The notes: a model not told the origin generated them from the letters alone. A DNA stretch of 64,000 nucleotides from Bog-473 sp963821755 (GCA_963821755.1 CAWGEX010000005.1:806001-870000), one strand, 5' to 3'; positions 25,421 through 33,963 are shown, numbered from the stretch's first letter. Program-made: numbers and translations.

Positions 25421-25895
25421 GATCCGGCCCTTCGCCGCCGCTGATGAGGATGAGTTCTTTGCCGCCTTCGAACTGATCGTCAATGACGGCGAGGGGTTCC
25501 CGCTTGCCGCCCCCCTGACCCGGGCCACCTGCAATGACTATTGGTTCGGGCCCGACACGGCGGTGTGGGTGGTACGCGTGGACGGGGCCCTGGCTGGGGG
25601 CTACTACGTCAAGCCGAACTTCGTCGGCCGGGCCGCCCATATCGCCAATGCCGGGTACTTTCTCGTGGAAGCCCACCGAGGGGGTGGACTGGGACGGCGC
25701 ATGGTCATCCAGTCACTCGACCAAGCTCGGCGGTTGGGCTTCGACGCTCTGCAGTTCAATCTGGTCTTTGCCTCGAATCCGGCCCGGCAGATGTACCGCG
25801 AACTCGGCTTTCAAGAAATCGGGGTGATTCCCGCCGCGGTCGACGGAGAGGACGCCGTCATCTACTGGCGTAGCCTTGCTCCGGGGAATCCATGA
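25410..25895 (+). CDS. GNAT family N-acetyltransferase
   Basis: 161 residues starting at GTG 25410 inside the end of the PhyH gene. The acetyl-CoA-binding motif A is 'YFLVEAHRGGGLGRRMVIQSLDQAR' in outline (Arg-Gly-Gly-Gly-Leu-Gly-Arg), and the following 'LGFDALQFNLVFASNPARQMYRELGFQEIGV' is the typical GNAT end. It transfers an acetyl group from acetyl-CoA to an amine. Its stop overlaps the ATG of the enoyl-CoA hydratase by four bases, so three different acyl- or acetyl-CoA-related enzymes are translationally linked. Confidence 0.9.
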   Translation: MPIEIRPFAAADEDEFFAAFELIVNDGEGFPLAAPLTRATCNDYWFGPDTAVWVVRVDGALAGGYYVKPNFVGRAAHIANAGYFLVEAHRGGGLGRRMVIQSLDQARRLGFDALQFNLVFASNPARQMYRELGFQEIGVIPAAVDGEDAVIYWRSLAPGNP

Positions 25896-26644
25896 GCGAC
25901 GTCACGATCGAGGACCGCGGGCGCCACGTTGCCGTGGTGTGTCTCCATCGGCCGCCCAACAACTTCTTTGACACGGACCTGCTGGGCGACCTTGTGGCCG
26001 CCTACGACGAGCTGGCCGGCAGCCGATGGTGCCGGGCCATCGTCGTGGCGTCGGAGGGGAAGCACTTCTGTGCCGGTCTCGACTTCGCGTCCAACGGTGC
26101 GCAGGACATCGCCCAGCTCTATCGCAACGCGCTTCGGCTCTTCGCCTCGCCGCTTCCGGTTGTGGCCGCGGTCCAGGGCGCCGCCGTCGGGGGTGGATTG
26201 GGTCTGGCCATGTCGGCCGACTTCCGGATCTGCACCGGCGGGAGCCGTCTCAGCGCCAACTTCTCCCGGCTCGGCTTTCATCACGGCTTCGCCTTGAGCG
26301 TCACACTGCCGAGAACGGTCGGACATCAGACGGCGGCCGATCTCCTCTTGACCGGACGCCGGGTCGGCGGCGATGAAGCCGTGCGGCTGGGCTTGTGCGA
26401 CGTGCTGGTCGACGAGGCCGACCTTCTTGAGGGGGCCACGAACTATGCCGCGGTGATCGCGGCCTCCGGGCCGCTGGCGGTGCGATCCATTCGCCAGACC
26501 CTGCGCCGTGGACTCCTCGAGCAACTCCGACTGGCCATGGAGCATGAATGTGCCGAACAAGAGCGACTGCGCACGACGGCGGACTTTGCCGAGGGCCTCC
26601 GGGCCAGCGCCGGGCGACGAGAGCCGAACTTCACGGGTGAATGA
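25892..26644 (+). CDS. Enoyl-CoA hydratase/isomerase family protein
   Basis: 250 residues of the crotonase family. Oxyanion-hole segments are 'HFCAGLDFAS' and 'AAVGGGLGLAMSADFRICT'. The position of catalytic Glu 1 is occupied by the loop 'RLSANFSRLGFHHGFA', and Glu 2 by Gly or His-type residues, so it may be an atypical isomerase, hydrolase or decarboxylase rather than a true hydratase. The C-terminal helix is normal. It is coupled to the GNAT gene by ATGA. The neighbours suggest that an acyl-CoA intermediate is processed by the 24.5-26.6 kb cluster. Confidence 0.88.
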   Translation: MSDVTIEDRGRHVAVVCLHRPPNNFFDTDLLGDLVAAYDELAGSRWCRAIVVASEGKHFCAGLDFASNGAQDIAQLYRNALRLFASPLPVVAAVQGAAVGGGLGLAMSADFRICTGGSRLSANFSRLGFHHGFALSVTLPRTVGHQTAADLLLTGRRVGGDEAVRLGLCDVLVDEADLLEGATNYAAVIAASGPLAVRSIRQTLRRGLLEQLRLAMEHECAEQERLRTTADFAEGLRASAGRREPNFTGE

Positions 26645-26737
26645 CGCCGGGCCGCTGCACGGGTCGGTTCCCGGTCCTCTCATCGCTCCCACGTCGCGCC
26701 ACCGGTCGGAATGGCACCCCGGGAAGGGAGCGGTCGG

Positions 26738-27265
26738 CTATCCCGTCGGTGCACCCTGGCCCCGGGGTGGCCGTCCGCCTCCGCCCTGGCCCATCGGTCC
26801 CGGGGGATTCGGACTGATCATGATGGTGGTGGCCGAGACGCTCCCGTCGTCGTTGGCGTTCCCCTTGACGGCGATGAAGTCGCCCACCTTGACGGCGCTC
26901 GAGGTCAGGGTGCCCGTGGTGGTGCGAAAGGTGGTAGACGAGGCAAACGTGACCGTTCGGGTCGTCCCGCCCCGGGTTTGGATGGTGATCGTGTCGCCCG
27001 AGACCGCGGTGACCTTGCCAATCGTCGTCGGCCGCGGCCTCCCCGCGGGCGGCCTCCCATGATGAGCCGGCGAGGAGGGCGGTGCGCTGTTCGCGGTTGC
27101 CGCGCCAGCCGCGGCGCCGCCCAGGCCGAGCGTCGCGGCGAGGACGCCCCCTCCGACCAGGGCCCGGCGAGAGGTGGCCCATCTCCACCGCGAGCCCACC
27201 GCCGGGCGCGGGAGGACCGAATCCGTTCCGGCTGCGTCCGGTGTCTCGAGGCTTCTTTCCGACAT
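26738..27265 (-). CDS. DUF5666-like membrane-anchored or exported protein (175 aa)
   Basis: I start it at the ATG at 27265, six bases after AAGGAG; an upstream ATG at 27313 precedes that site. The N-terminus carries 'SRRALVGGGVLAATLGLGGAAAG', a twin-Arg-like signal or membrane anchor. The mature region has 'IGKVTAVSGDTITIQTRGGTTRTVTFASSTTFR' and 'VKVGDFIAVKGNANDDGSVSATTI', the pattern of DUF5666 domains (OB-like beta barrels). It ends in a Gly/Pro-rich tail. Extracytoplasmic, function unknown. It is divergent from the P450 gene. Confidence 0.78.
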   Translation of the reverse strand: MSERSLETPDAAGTDSVLPRPAVGSRWRWATSRRALVGGGVLAATLGLGGAAAGAATANSAPPSSPAHHGRPPAGRPRPTTIGKVTAVSGDTITIQTRGGTTRTVTFASSTTFRTTTGTLTSSAVKVGDFIAVKGNANDDGSVSATTIMISPNPPGPMGQGGGGRPPRGQGAPTG

Positions 27266-27307
27266 GCCCACTCCTTCTGGTTGATCACTCGCGGTGTAGC
27301 CGCCCAT

Positions 27308-27320
27308 GCCCACTGTGGGC
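27308..27320. promoter_or_regulatory. 13-bp inverted repeat between the P450 and DUF5666 genes
   Basis: GCCCAC-T-GTGGGC is a perfect odd palindrome in the divergent spacer, about 130 bases before the P450 start. It could be an operator. No adjacent regulator is present to link it to. Confidence 0.35.
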
Positions 27321-27447
27321 CCGGAAGGTTTGGACGGGCTGGTCCATCGCTGTGGAGGAGTTAGGAAGATCGGCCGACCCGGTGGATAACATGGGCGCGA
27401 CTACGAGGGCGCCTCGCGCTCTGATCGGAAACCACAAAAGGTGGGCC

Positions 27448-28650
27448 ATGGCACGAACTACCCCGGTGAGCGACTGGGCGACTGATTTCGACGTTCTCGA
27501 CTCCGGCTACATCGCCGATCCCTTCCGCATCTGGGATGGCCTTCGCTCCAGTTGCCCGATCGCCCATACCGATCGGCGCGGCAGTAACTGGCTCCCGACT
27601 CGGTACGACGACGTCACGGCCATCGCCCATGACATCGAGCATTTCAGCTCGCTCAAGGTCGCGGTCATTCCGGTCGACAATGACGAGCCCGAAGACAGCC
27701 CGGGGCTGGAGTACGGCCTCCCGCCGATCTCGGCGGACCCACCGCTGCACACGTGGACACGCCGGCTGTTGCTGCCCTGGTTTTCCCACCGACGGGTGGA
27801 GAGCTACATACCCCTCACCCGCCAACTGTGCCGGGGCCTGCTCGACGGTTTCGCCGAGCGTGGACAGGCCGATGCCGCGTCGGAGTACGCGCAGCAGATT
27901 CCCGTCCGGGTGATTGCGCACATTCTGGGTGTCTCCACCGACATGGCGGATTCCTTTACGCAATGGGTGCGCGATGTCCTCGAATTCGCCGATGATGCCG
28001 AGCGCCGCATCGCCGCCACCGAGGGTCTGCTCAACTATTTCGTGGCCCAGCTGGAGGTCCGGCGGCACGCTCCGGGCGATGACCTGCTCAGCGAGCTGCT
28101 CCAGACCGAAGTCGACGGGGCCCCTCTCGAGGACAGCCTCATCCTCGGTATCGCCGCCCTGGTCTTGATCGCCGGGGTCGACACGACGTGGAGCGCCATT
28201 GGGTCCTCTCTCTGGCACCTGTCGACCCACGCCAGCGACCTCGAGCAGCTGGTGGCCGATCCCGGCCTCATGCCGGTGGCGATCGAGGAGCTCCTGCGCG
28301 CCTATTCTCCGGTGACGATGGCGAGGGTGGTCACCCAGGATGTCGAGTTCGGTGGCTGCCCCATGAAGGAAGGCGACAAGGTCCTGATGAACTTCCCGGC
28401 CGCCAATCGCGACCCCGATGTGTTTGAACGTCCGGACGTGGTGGATCTGGCCCGGGCCAAGAATCGCCATGTTGCCTTCGGTTCTGGTATCCACCGATGC
28501 GCCGGCTCTAATCTGGCTCGCATGGAGTTGCAGGTGGCACTCGAGGAGTGGATTCACCGGATACCTGCCTTCACCCTCGACCGGGGACGGGAGATGACCT
28601 GGGCCGGCGGCCAGGTGCGAGGCCCCCGCGTGCTTCCGGTGACGTTCTGA
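27448..28650 (+). CDS. Cytochrome P450
   Basis: 400 residues, the usual length of a soluble bacterial P450. The I-helix oxygen-binding motif is 'AGVDTTW', the K-helix motif is 'EELLR' (Glu-x-x-Arg), and the haem loop is 'FGSGIHRCAGSNLAR', with Cys351 as the haem ligand. The ATG at 27448 has AAGGTGG six bases upstream; the frame is open further upstream but without family similarity. It is cytosolic and receives electrons from the ferredoxin encoded immediately downstream, whose ATG shares a base with the P450 stop. Substrate unknown. Confidence 0.95.
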   Translation: MARTTPVSDWATDFDVLDSGYIADPFRIWDGLRSSCPIAHTDRRGSNWLPTRYDDVTAIAHDIEHFSSLKVAVIPVDNDEPEDSPGLEYGLPPISADPPLHTWTRRLLLPWFSHRRVESYIPLTRQLCRGLLDGFAERGQADAASEYAQQIPVRVIAHILGVSTDMADSFTQWVRDVLEFADDAERRIAATEGLLNYFVAQLEVRRHAPGDDLLSELLQTEVDGAPLEDSLILGIAALVLIAGVDTTWSAIGSSLWHLSTHASDLEQLVADPGLMPVAIEELLRAYSPVTMARVVTQDVEFGGCPMKEGDKVLMNFPAANRDPDVFERPDVVDLARAKNRHVAFGSGIHRCAGSNLARMELQVALEEWIHRIPAFTLDRGREMTWAGGQVRGPRVLPVTF

Positions 28651-28850
28651 TGAAAATCCGGGTTGATCCCGACAAGTGCCAAGGGCACGCCCGCTGTTAT
28701 GGGTTGGCGCCGGAGCTCTTCGACGTCGATGACTACGGGCAGGCTTCGGTCATCGTCGACCAGGTGCCGGCCGAACTCGAGCACAAGGCGCACCTGGCTA
28801 TCGCCAACTGCCCTGAATACGCCATTGAAGTGGTCAGCGACGAGCACTAG
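28650..28850 (+). CDS. 3Fe-4S-type ferredoxin partner of the P450
   Basis: 66 residues starting with the ATG that overlaps the P450 stop by one base (TGATG). The cluster ligands are Cys10 and Cys16 in 'KCQGHARCYG' and a third Cys in 'ANCPEYAIE'. The Cys-x5-Cys with the middle ligand missing is the 3Fe-4S pattern of P450-associated actinobacterial ferredoxins. It should pass single electrons from a reductase to the P450. No ferredoxin reductase gene is nearby, so the reductase must be encoded elsewhere. Confidence 0.93.
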   Translation: MKIRVDPDKCQGHARCYGLAPELFDVDDYGQASVIVDQVPAELEHKAHLAIANCPEYAIEVVSDEH

Positions 28851-28864
28851 GCCGTCGCCGACCC

Positions 28865-29779
28865 ATGCCCAGGAGTACCTCCCGATTCCCGGACACCCCG
28901 GCATGGTTTGATCGGGCCCTGGCCGTTCCCTTCAGCCAGGAAGAGGTGCGGGTCGATGGCTGTGCCATCCGCTCGTTGACCTGGGGCGAACCGGGCCGGC
29001 GGGGACTGGTCTTCGTTCACGGTGGGGGCGCCCACGCCCACTGGTGGACCCACGTGGCGGCCACCTTCGCTGCCGAATTCCGCGTGGTGGCGATCGATCT
29101 GTCGGGCCACGGGGACAGTGGCCACCGCGACGCCTACGCCTTGGACCAATGGACTGACGAGGTCGTGGCGGTGGCCGAGACGACCCACATCGATGGACTG
29201 CCCATCATCATCGGCCACAGCATGGGCGGATTCGTCACCATTGCCACCGCGGCGCGCCACGGGGATCAGGTCGACGGCGTGATCGTGTGCGACTCGCCGG
29301 TGGCGGAACTCGACCCTGAGATCAGCGCGTACCACCTACGCGAGGCCTTCGGCCGACCGCGCACGTACCCTGATCTCGAAGACGCCGTCGCTCATTTCCG
29401 GACGGTGCCCGCCCAGGAGCACTACCTCGACTACGTCATTGACTTCGTGGCCCGCCACTCCCTCAAAGAGGTCACCGGGGGCTGGCAGTGGAAGTTCGAT
29501 CGCCGGATCTTCGAGCAGTTCGGCGCCGGCATGCGCTCCATCGCGGCGCCGTACCTCGAAGACGTCTCGTGTCGCCTGGCCCTGCTGCGCTCCGAGTACG
29601 GGCTGGTGACTCCCGATATCGGTGCGTCCATGTACGAGAGGCTGGGTCGTGTGACACCGGTGATCGAGATCCCCGAGGCCGGGCACCATGCCATGCTCGA
29701 CCAGCCCCTCATCCTTCTCACCGCGCTCCGGACCCTCCTGGCCGACTGGGACCATTCGGAACCGCACCGGCGGCGCTGA
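28865..29779 (+). CDS. Alpha/beta hydrolase
   Basis: 304 residues. The oxyanion region is 'VFVHGGGAHAHWW', the nucleophile elbow is 'GHSMGGF' with Ser as nucleophile, and the catalytic His is in 'AGHHAMLDQP'. The acid is probably the Asp after strand 6, around 'EYGLVTPD'. Typical of epoxide-hydrolase- or esterase-like lid-bearing enzymes. It lies 14 bases after the ferredoxin and is probably in the P450 operon, so it may process the P450 product. Cytosolic. The stop is four bases from the convergent MFS gene. Confidence 0.9.
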   Translation: MPRSTSRFPDTPAWFDRALAVPFSQEEVRVDGCAIRSLTWGEPGRRGLVFVHGGGAHAHWWTHVAATFAAEFRVVAIDLSGHGDSGHRDAYALDQWTDEVVAVAETTHIDGLPIIIGHSMGGFVTIATAARHGDQVDGVIVCDSPVAELDPEISAYHLREAFGRPRTYPDLEDAVAHFRTVPAQEHYLDYVIDFVARHSLKEVTGGWQWKFDRRIFEQFGAGMRSIAAPYLEDVSCRLALLRSEYGLVTPDIGASMYERLGRVTPVIEIPEAGHHAMLDQPLILLTALRTLLADWDHSEPHRRR

Positions 29780-29783
29780 CGGC

Positions 29784-31298
29784 TCAGGCCGGGACCGGGA
29801 GCGGGAGCGTCGCCTCGTTCTCGGCGGCGCTGGCCTCCTCGGCGTCGGAGTTATGGGAAGCCCGGATCAGGGCGAAGGCAATGATGGCGGCTGCGGCCAG
29901 CACAATGGCGCTGAAGGTGAAGGCGGTGGTGTAGCCGTGCACCGCCCCCGCCGCTCGCGAGGTCAGCGACGAACCGTGGGCCGCCAGGTAGGACGCCGTG
30001 GCCGTGGCGGCGATCGTGTTGATGAGGGCGGCCCCGAGAGATCCTCCGGTCTGTTGCGTCGCGTTCACCAGGGCACTGGCCACCCCGGCATCCTCTTCCT
30101 CCACCCCGAGCAGCGCCGTGCTGCTGAGCACGACGAACGCCAGGCCCATGCCCAGGCTGACGATCACCTCGGCCGGGAAGACGTGGCTCAGGTACGACGA
30201 GTGCACCGAAATGAAACTGAAGATGGCCAGCCCGACCGCGCCCAGGACCAGGCCACTGGTCAAGACGGCCCGCGGGCCGAAGCGGGGGAGCAGGCGGCTG
30301 GCCAGGGTGGCTCCAGCGATGATGCCGACCGAGAACGGGACGAAGGCGAAACCGCTCTTCATGGCCGAATAGTGCAGCGTCCCCTGAAAGTAGAAGGTCA
30401 AGGAGAGGAACGTTCCGAGCAGGGCCACTCCCGTCAGGAGCGAGGCCAGGAACGAGCCACCGCGGTTCCGGTCCAGCACGATGTGGAGGGGGAGGAGCGG
30501 ATGAGCCGCCCGTCGCTCCAAGAGGACGAACGAGGTCAGGAAGACGAACGCCGAAGCGAAGAAGATGACGGTGGTCGATGACCCCCAGCCGTCCGATCCG
30601 GCCTTGGTGAAGGCGTAGACGAGCGCCAAGAGCCCGCCGGTCACCGTGATGGCGCCCGGTATGTCGTAGCCATGACGAACCGGGCTGCGACTCTCGGTCG
30701 TGACCCGCCACGCGACCAGGGCGGCGGCGATGGCGATGGGCACATTGATGAGGAGGGTCCAGCGCCACGAGGCGTACTGGGTGAGCGCTCCGCCCAGGAT
30801 GAGGCCGATCGCCGCGCCGCCTCCGGCAATGCCGCCGTACACGGCGAAGGCGCGAGCGCGCTCCTTGGGTTCAGTGAAGGCCACGGTCAGCAGCGAGAGG
30901 GCGGCGGGCGCCATGATGGCCGCGAAGGCTCCCTGCAGGGCTCGGGCCCCGAAGAGCATGGCTGAGTTCTGGGCCAGACCGCCCAGGGCGGACGACGCGG
31001 CGAACCCGATGAGGCTGACAATGAACATGCGCTTGCGGCCCAGGTAGTCGGCGATACGCCCACCGAGCAGGAGGAGCCCGGCGAACGACAGGGTGTAGGC
31101 CGTCAACATCCACTGGCGATTGGCCACCGAGATGTGGAGGGACCGTTGGGCCGAGGGGAGGGCGATGATCACCACGGAGGCGTCCAGCACCACCATCAAC
31201 TGGGCCACGGCGATGACGGCCAGGGCACGGAACCGCTTGGGGTCGAGGGCTCCGGGCGACTCGAAGTCGGCTGGGACGTGCTCAAGGGTGTCGGTCAT
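29784..31298 (-). CDS. MFS transporter, DHA2 (EmrB/QacA) family, 14 TM segments
   Basis: 504 residues, almost wholly hydrophobic, with the 14-helix layout of drug:proton antiporters. Motif A appears as 'GGRIADYLGRKRMF', and motif C-like 'GIAGGGAAIGLILGG' in helix 5 marks export rather than uptake. The N-terminal 'AVIAVAQLMVVLDASVVIIALPSAQ' is the standard DHA2 start. It should pump out lipophilic compounds using the proton gradient. It is divergent from a TetR repressor, with a TetR-type palindrome lying between the -35 and -10 of its promoter, so it is probably induced by its own substrate. Confidence 0.94.
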   Translation of the reverse strand: MTDTLEHVPADFESPGALDPKRFRALAVIAVAQLMVVLDASVVIIALPSAQRSLHISVANRQWMLTAYTLSFAGLLLLGGRIADYLGRKRMFIVSLIGFAASSALGGLAQNSAMLFGARALQGAFAAIMAPAALSLLTVAFTEPKERARAFAVYGGIAGGGAAIGLILGGALTQYASWRWTLLINVPIAIAAALVAWRVTTESRSPVRHGYDIPGAITVTGGLLALVYAFTKAGSDGWGSSTTVIFFASAFVFLTSFVLLERRAAHPLLPLHIVLDRNRGGSFLASLLTGVALLGTFLSLTFYFQGTLHYSAMKSGFAFVPFSVGIIAGATLASRLLPRFGPRAVLTSGLVLGAVGLAIFSFISVHSSYLSHVFPAEVIVSLGMGLAFVVLSSTALLGVEEEDAGVASALVNATQQTGGSLGAALINTIAATATASYLAAHGSSLTSRAAGAVHGYTTAFTFSAIVLAAAAIIAFALIRASHNSDAEEASAAENEATLPLPVPA

Positions 31299-31376
31299 CG
31301 GATCTCCTCGTACAAATGTGCGGCTGATGCCTCCCTTTCACCGGCTCTGGGGGTCGCTATGTGTCCCGGTCTGCCG

Positions 31377-31382
31377 TATAAT
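31377..31382 (+). promoter_or_regulatory. Possible -10 (TATAAT) for the TetR gene
   Basis: A consensus TATAAT on the plus strand, 70 bases before the TetR start; no good -35 precedes it. Transcription from it would run through the operator at 31410-31425, allowing autorepression. Confidence 0.35.
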
Positions 31383-31389
31383 CGGAGGG

Positions 31390-31399
31390 CTGGTTCCAG
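31390..31399. promoter_or_regulatory. Second, partial TetR-type site
   Basis: CTGGTTCCAG (CTGG, two bases, CCAG) shares the GGTTCC core with the main operator, 11 bases away. It may be a weaker second binding site. Confidence 0.4.
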
Positions 31400-31403
31400 T
31401 TAG

Positions 31404-31433
31404 ACTATACGGAACGTTGGTTCCGTTTGTCAA
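31404..31433 (-). promoter_or_regulatory. Promoter of the MFS gene with embedded TetR operator
   Basis: On the minus strand TTGACA (31428-31433, consensus) and TATAGT (31404-31409) are 18 bases apart. The spacer is filled by the perfect inverted repeat CGGAACGTTGGTTCCG (31410-31425). A repressor there would block polymerase directly. This is the clearest operator in the window. Confidence 0.82.
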
Positions 31434-31451
31434 CACGGGGGGAGAATTTTC

Positions 31452-32075
31452 TTGGACGCCGAGGCCATGAGCAACACGACCGGATGTGAAGGTATTTCCG
31501 AAGGGGAGGCCCGCCCCCTTCGGGCCGACGCGCAGCGGAACCGGTTACGGGTGCTCGAGGCGGCCGAGGCGGTGTTTGCCTCCGAGGGCATCTCGGTGCC
31601 GGTCGATGTCATCGCCGAGAAGGCGGGGGTGGGGGTGGGCACGCTCTACCGACACTTCCCCACCAAGGAAAAGTTGTTCGAGGCCATTCTCATCCAACGG
31701 CTCGAGGAGCTGGTCGCTGACGCCCGGGGTCGACTCGGGTCGGATGATCCGGGCGCCGCGTTCTTCGGTTTCCTTCGGCACCTGGTCGACGAAGTCGTGT
31801 TGAAGCGCGACTTCATTCTGGCCATGTCAGGCGCCGGCGTGGAGTTCGAGGTCGTGGCGGCGGACGCGAAGGAAGATCTGCAGAGAGCCGTGGCGGACCT
31901 GTTGCGAGCCGCACAAGCTGCCGGTGCCGTGCGCGACGACGTGACCGGCGCGGTGGTGCTCTCGCTCGTCGGCGGCACATGCATGGCGGCGGAGGGGCAC
32001 CACCAGGAGGCCGCTCCGCTCGACTTGCTGAAGATCATCTGCGATGGACTGAGGACCGCAGAGACCTCGTCGTAG
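31452..32075 (+). CDS. TetR family transcriptional regulator
   Basis: 207 residues. The helix-turn-helix is standard: 'RLRVLEAAEAVFASEGISVPVDVIAEKAGVGVGTLYRHFPTKEKLFEAI'. The C-terminal ligand domain includes 'LRHLVDEVVLKRDFILAMSG' and 'LVGGTCMAAEGHHQEAAPLDLLKIICDGL'. It should act as a dimeric repressor of the divergent MFS exporter and of itself. The start is TTG 31452, seven bases after GGGGAG; the ATG at 31467 is an alternative that removes five residues. It converges on the DUF3445 gene 22 bases away. Confidence 0.93.
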   Translation: MDAEAMSNTTGCEGISEGEARPLRADAQRNRLRVLEAAEAVFASEGISVPVDVIAEKAGVGVGTLYRHFPTKEKLFEAILIQRLEELVADARGRLGSDDPGAAFFGFLRHLVDEVVLKRDFILAMSGAGVEFEVVAADAKEDLQRAVADLLRAAQAAGAVRDDVTGAVVLSLVGGTCMAAEGHHQEAAPLDLLKIICDGLRTAETSS

Positions 32076-32096
32076 CGCTCGGCTACGGTCGGGTCG

Positions 32097-33023
32097 TCAG
32101 GCCGTGGCGGCCACCTGATCCAGCCAGGCCAGCATCGCGCCGAGCTGGCTCCCCAACTGACGGCGCCGGCCCTCGCTCATGGGGGAGCGGAACCAGGCGG
32201 CGAAGTCTCGAGCCCGATCGGGCCGCTCCATCAGGACGGCGACCGGCATCGACTGGACCCGAATGGTGAAGAGGATCGCCCCCGATTCCGGGAGGCGCCG
32301 CAGGGTCTGACGTTCGCTGCGAATCCACAATGGCGGTGCACCGGGTCGCGGCGACCCCTCGGACCACAACGAGGGGTCAAGGTCGTGACAGGGGGCCCAC
32401 AGCACCAGGGCGGGCCACACGGAGACATTCCTGCGCCAGACCGGCCGACCGGCGGGCAGGCGGTCGAAGAAACGGTCAACCTTGTGGCTGAGTTCCTCGG
32501 CGTAGTGGGGCACCGGCTGGTGCACCAGGGCAGTCGGGAGTCCGAGTTTCTCGGCCAGGAGCCACAGACTGGGAAAGCAGAGCGCGGCTCCTTCCAGACG
32601 CCAGGCACCGTCGTGGTGCACCATGAGGCAGAGGTCCTCTTGGACACGGGCACCCGCTCGGGCCAGGGGATGGACCTCGTTGGTGTCGGGCCCCTGTTCG
32701 CTCACCGGCACGTGGCTGGCCAACCACCGGTCGACCAGGGCGCCGGCCTCTTGGGCCGGCTTCTCCGCGTACGGGCTGCAGGCCAGGACGTGCGCCCGCT
32801 GCTCGGTCAGCAAGCGACGGCGGAGGAGGACCTCGTCGGAGGCCAGGTGGTCGTAGACCAGCCACTCATCCTCGGGCAGTGCGCGCGTGCCCATGCGGGT
32901 ATGGGCCTCGGTGACGGTGAGGTCGATCTCATCCAGCCAGCTCGACCCTTCGGGTGGCCAATACCGGTCGGGGTCGGGTGCGTACGAGCGGAGCACGGCC
33001 GGACTGAGGACGCTCGGAGTCAT
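32097..33023 (-). CDS. DUF3445 family protein (haem-dependent oxidative N-demethylase type)
   Basis: 308 residues matching the DUF3445 family, of which characterised members are haem-containing oxidative N-demethylases with a PAS-like fold. Signature parts are 'GAALCFPSLWLLAEKLGLPTALVHQPVPHYAEEL', 'RRNVSVWPALVLWAP', 'LWIRSERQTLRRLPESGAILFTIRV' and an early 'EGSSWLDEIDLTVTEAHTRM'. The His in 'HQPVP' is a candidate haem-related residue. No membrane segment. Its start overlaps the stop of the SDR upstream by four bases (33020-33023), so the two act together, perhaps in removing alkyl groups from an amine. Confidence 0.82.
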   Translation of the reverse strand: MTPSVLSPAVLRSYAPDPDRYWPPEGSSWLDEIDLTVTEAHTRMGTRALPEDEWLVYDHLASDEVLLRRRLLTEQRAHVLACSPYAEKPAQEAGALVDRWLASHVPVSEQGPDTNEVHPLARAGARVQEDLCLMVHHDGAWRLEGAALCFPSLWLLAEKLGLPTALVHQPVPHYAEELSHKVDRFFDRLPAGRPVWRRNVSVWPALVLWAPCHDLDPSLWSEGSPRPGAPPLWIRSERQTLRRLPESGAILFTIRVQSMPVAVLMERPDRARDFAAWFRSPMSEGRRRQLGSQLGAMLAWLDQVAATA

Positions 33024-33769
33024 TGATCCCGCGGCCGGCGCCGGGTCACGCCATACGAGTCGATGGGGCTGTACAGGCTGAGTCCGCCATCACAATCGAG
33101 AACCTGGCCGGTGACCCACTCCATCTGATGCAGGGACACGATGGCTTCCGCGATGTCGGGGGACTGGCCGAGCCGGCCGAGGGGCGTCCGTTCAGACACG
33201 CCGGAGAGCCACGGCGAGGTCGCAGGAATGGGACCGAGCATGGGTGTCTGCGTGACGCCAGGGCCGATGGCGTTGACCCTGACGCCGAGGGGTCCCCATT
33301 CGAACGCCGCCACCTTGACCAGCATGCTCAGGGCTGCCTTCGATGCGCAGTACGCGCCCATGGTGCGGTCAACCAGGTGTGCGCTCACGCTGCTGGTGGC
33401 GACCATCGAGCCGGACAGCTCCGCGTCGGCCATGGCGCGCGCCAACGCTCGCAGGCACAACCAGGGTCCCCGGGCGTTGACCCGCATGACGCGATCCCAC
33501 TCATCGGGACTGGTTTCGGTCAGGAGCCCCGAATGACCGATGCCGGCGGTGACGGTGACCCAGCGTGGAATTCCCCTTGCCTCGACCGTCTCGCGCACGG
33601 CGCGGTCGATCGCCGCCGGTTCGGCGATGTCGCATCGGACGTCATAACTTCCCGCTACGTCCCACACGGTGGTGGGCACGTCCCGAGCCCGGTAGATCTC
33701 GACGACCGCAGCACCGATGCCGGATGCTCCGCCGATGACCAGCGCACCGTGCTCCCTGCTCGAGGTCAT
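33020..33769 (-). CDS. SDR family oxidoreductase, coupled to the DUF3445 protein
   Basis: 249 residues starting at the ATG at 33769 (AAAGGAG five bases upstream); an earlier start would add 64 unrelated residues. Nucleotide loop 'VIGGASGIGAAV', then 'VTAGIGHSG' in place of the usual NNAG, and the active-site Ser in 'ATSSVSAHL' and Tyr/Lys in 'GAYCASKAAL'. 'WVTGQVLDCDGG' is the standard end. The unusual 'WDVAGSYDVRCDIAEP' suggests an NAD-type cofactor pocket (Asp after strand 2). It should oxidise or reduce a hydroxyl or keto group on an intermediate shared with the DUF3445 enzyme. Confidence 0.9.
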   Translation of the reverse strand: MTSSREHGALVIGGASGIGAAVVEIYRARDVPTTVWDVAGSYDVRCDIAEPAAIDRAVRETVEARGIPRWVTVTAGIGHSGLLTETSPDEWDRVMRVNARGPWLCLRALARAMADAELSGSMVATSSVSAHLVDRTMGAYCASKAALSMLVKVAAFEWGPLGVRVNAIGPGVTQTPMLGPIPATSPWLSGVSERTPLGRLGQSPDIAEAIVSLHQMEWVTGQVLDCDGGLSLYSPIDSYGVTRRRPRDQ

Positions 33770-33963
33770 ACGGCTCCTTTCGCCATGAGACCGGTCGGGC
33801 GACCGGGACGAATCGTCGCACAGGTGCCACGACACCCGCTCGGCGCAGGGATCGAGCGGGGCGATCGGGCCGGCCGAGGGAGCACCGCGGGTCAACCTGC
33901 TCGCGCCCGCCCTCAGATCCACTAGAACGAGTGGCATCACTTCGCACCAAGGGAGCGGCATTC

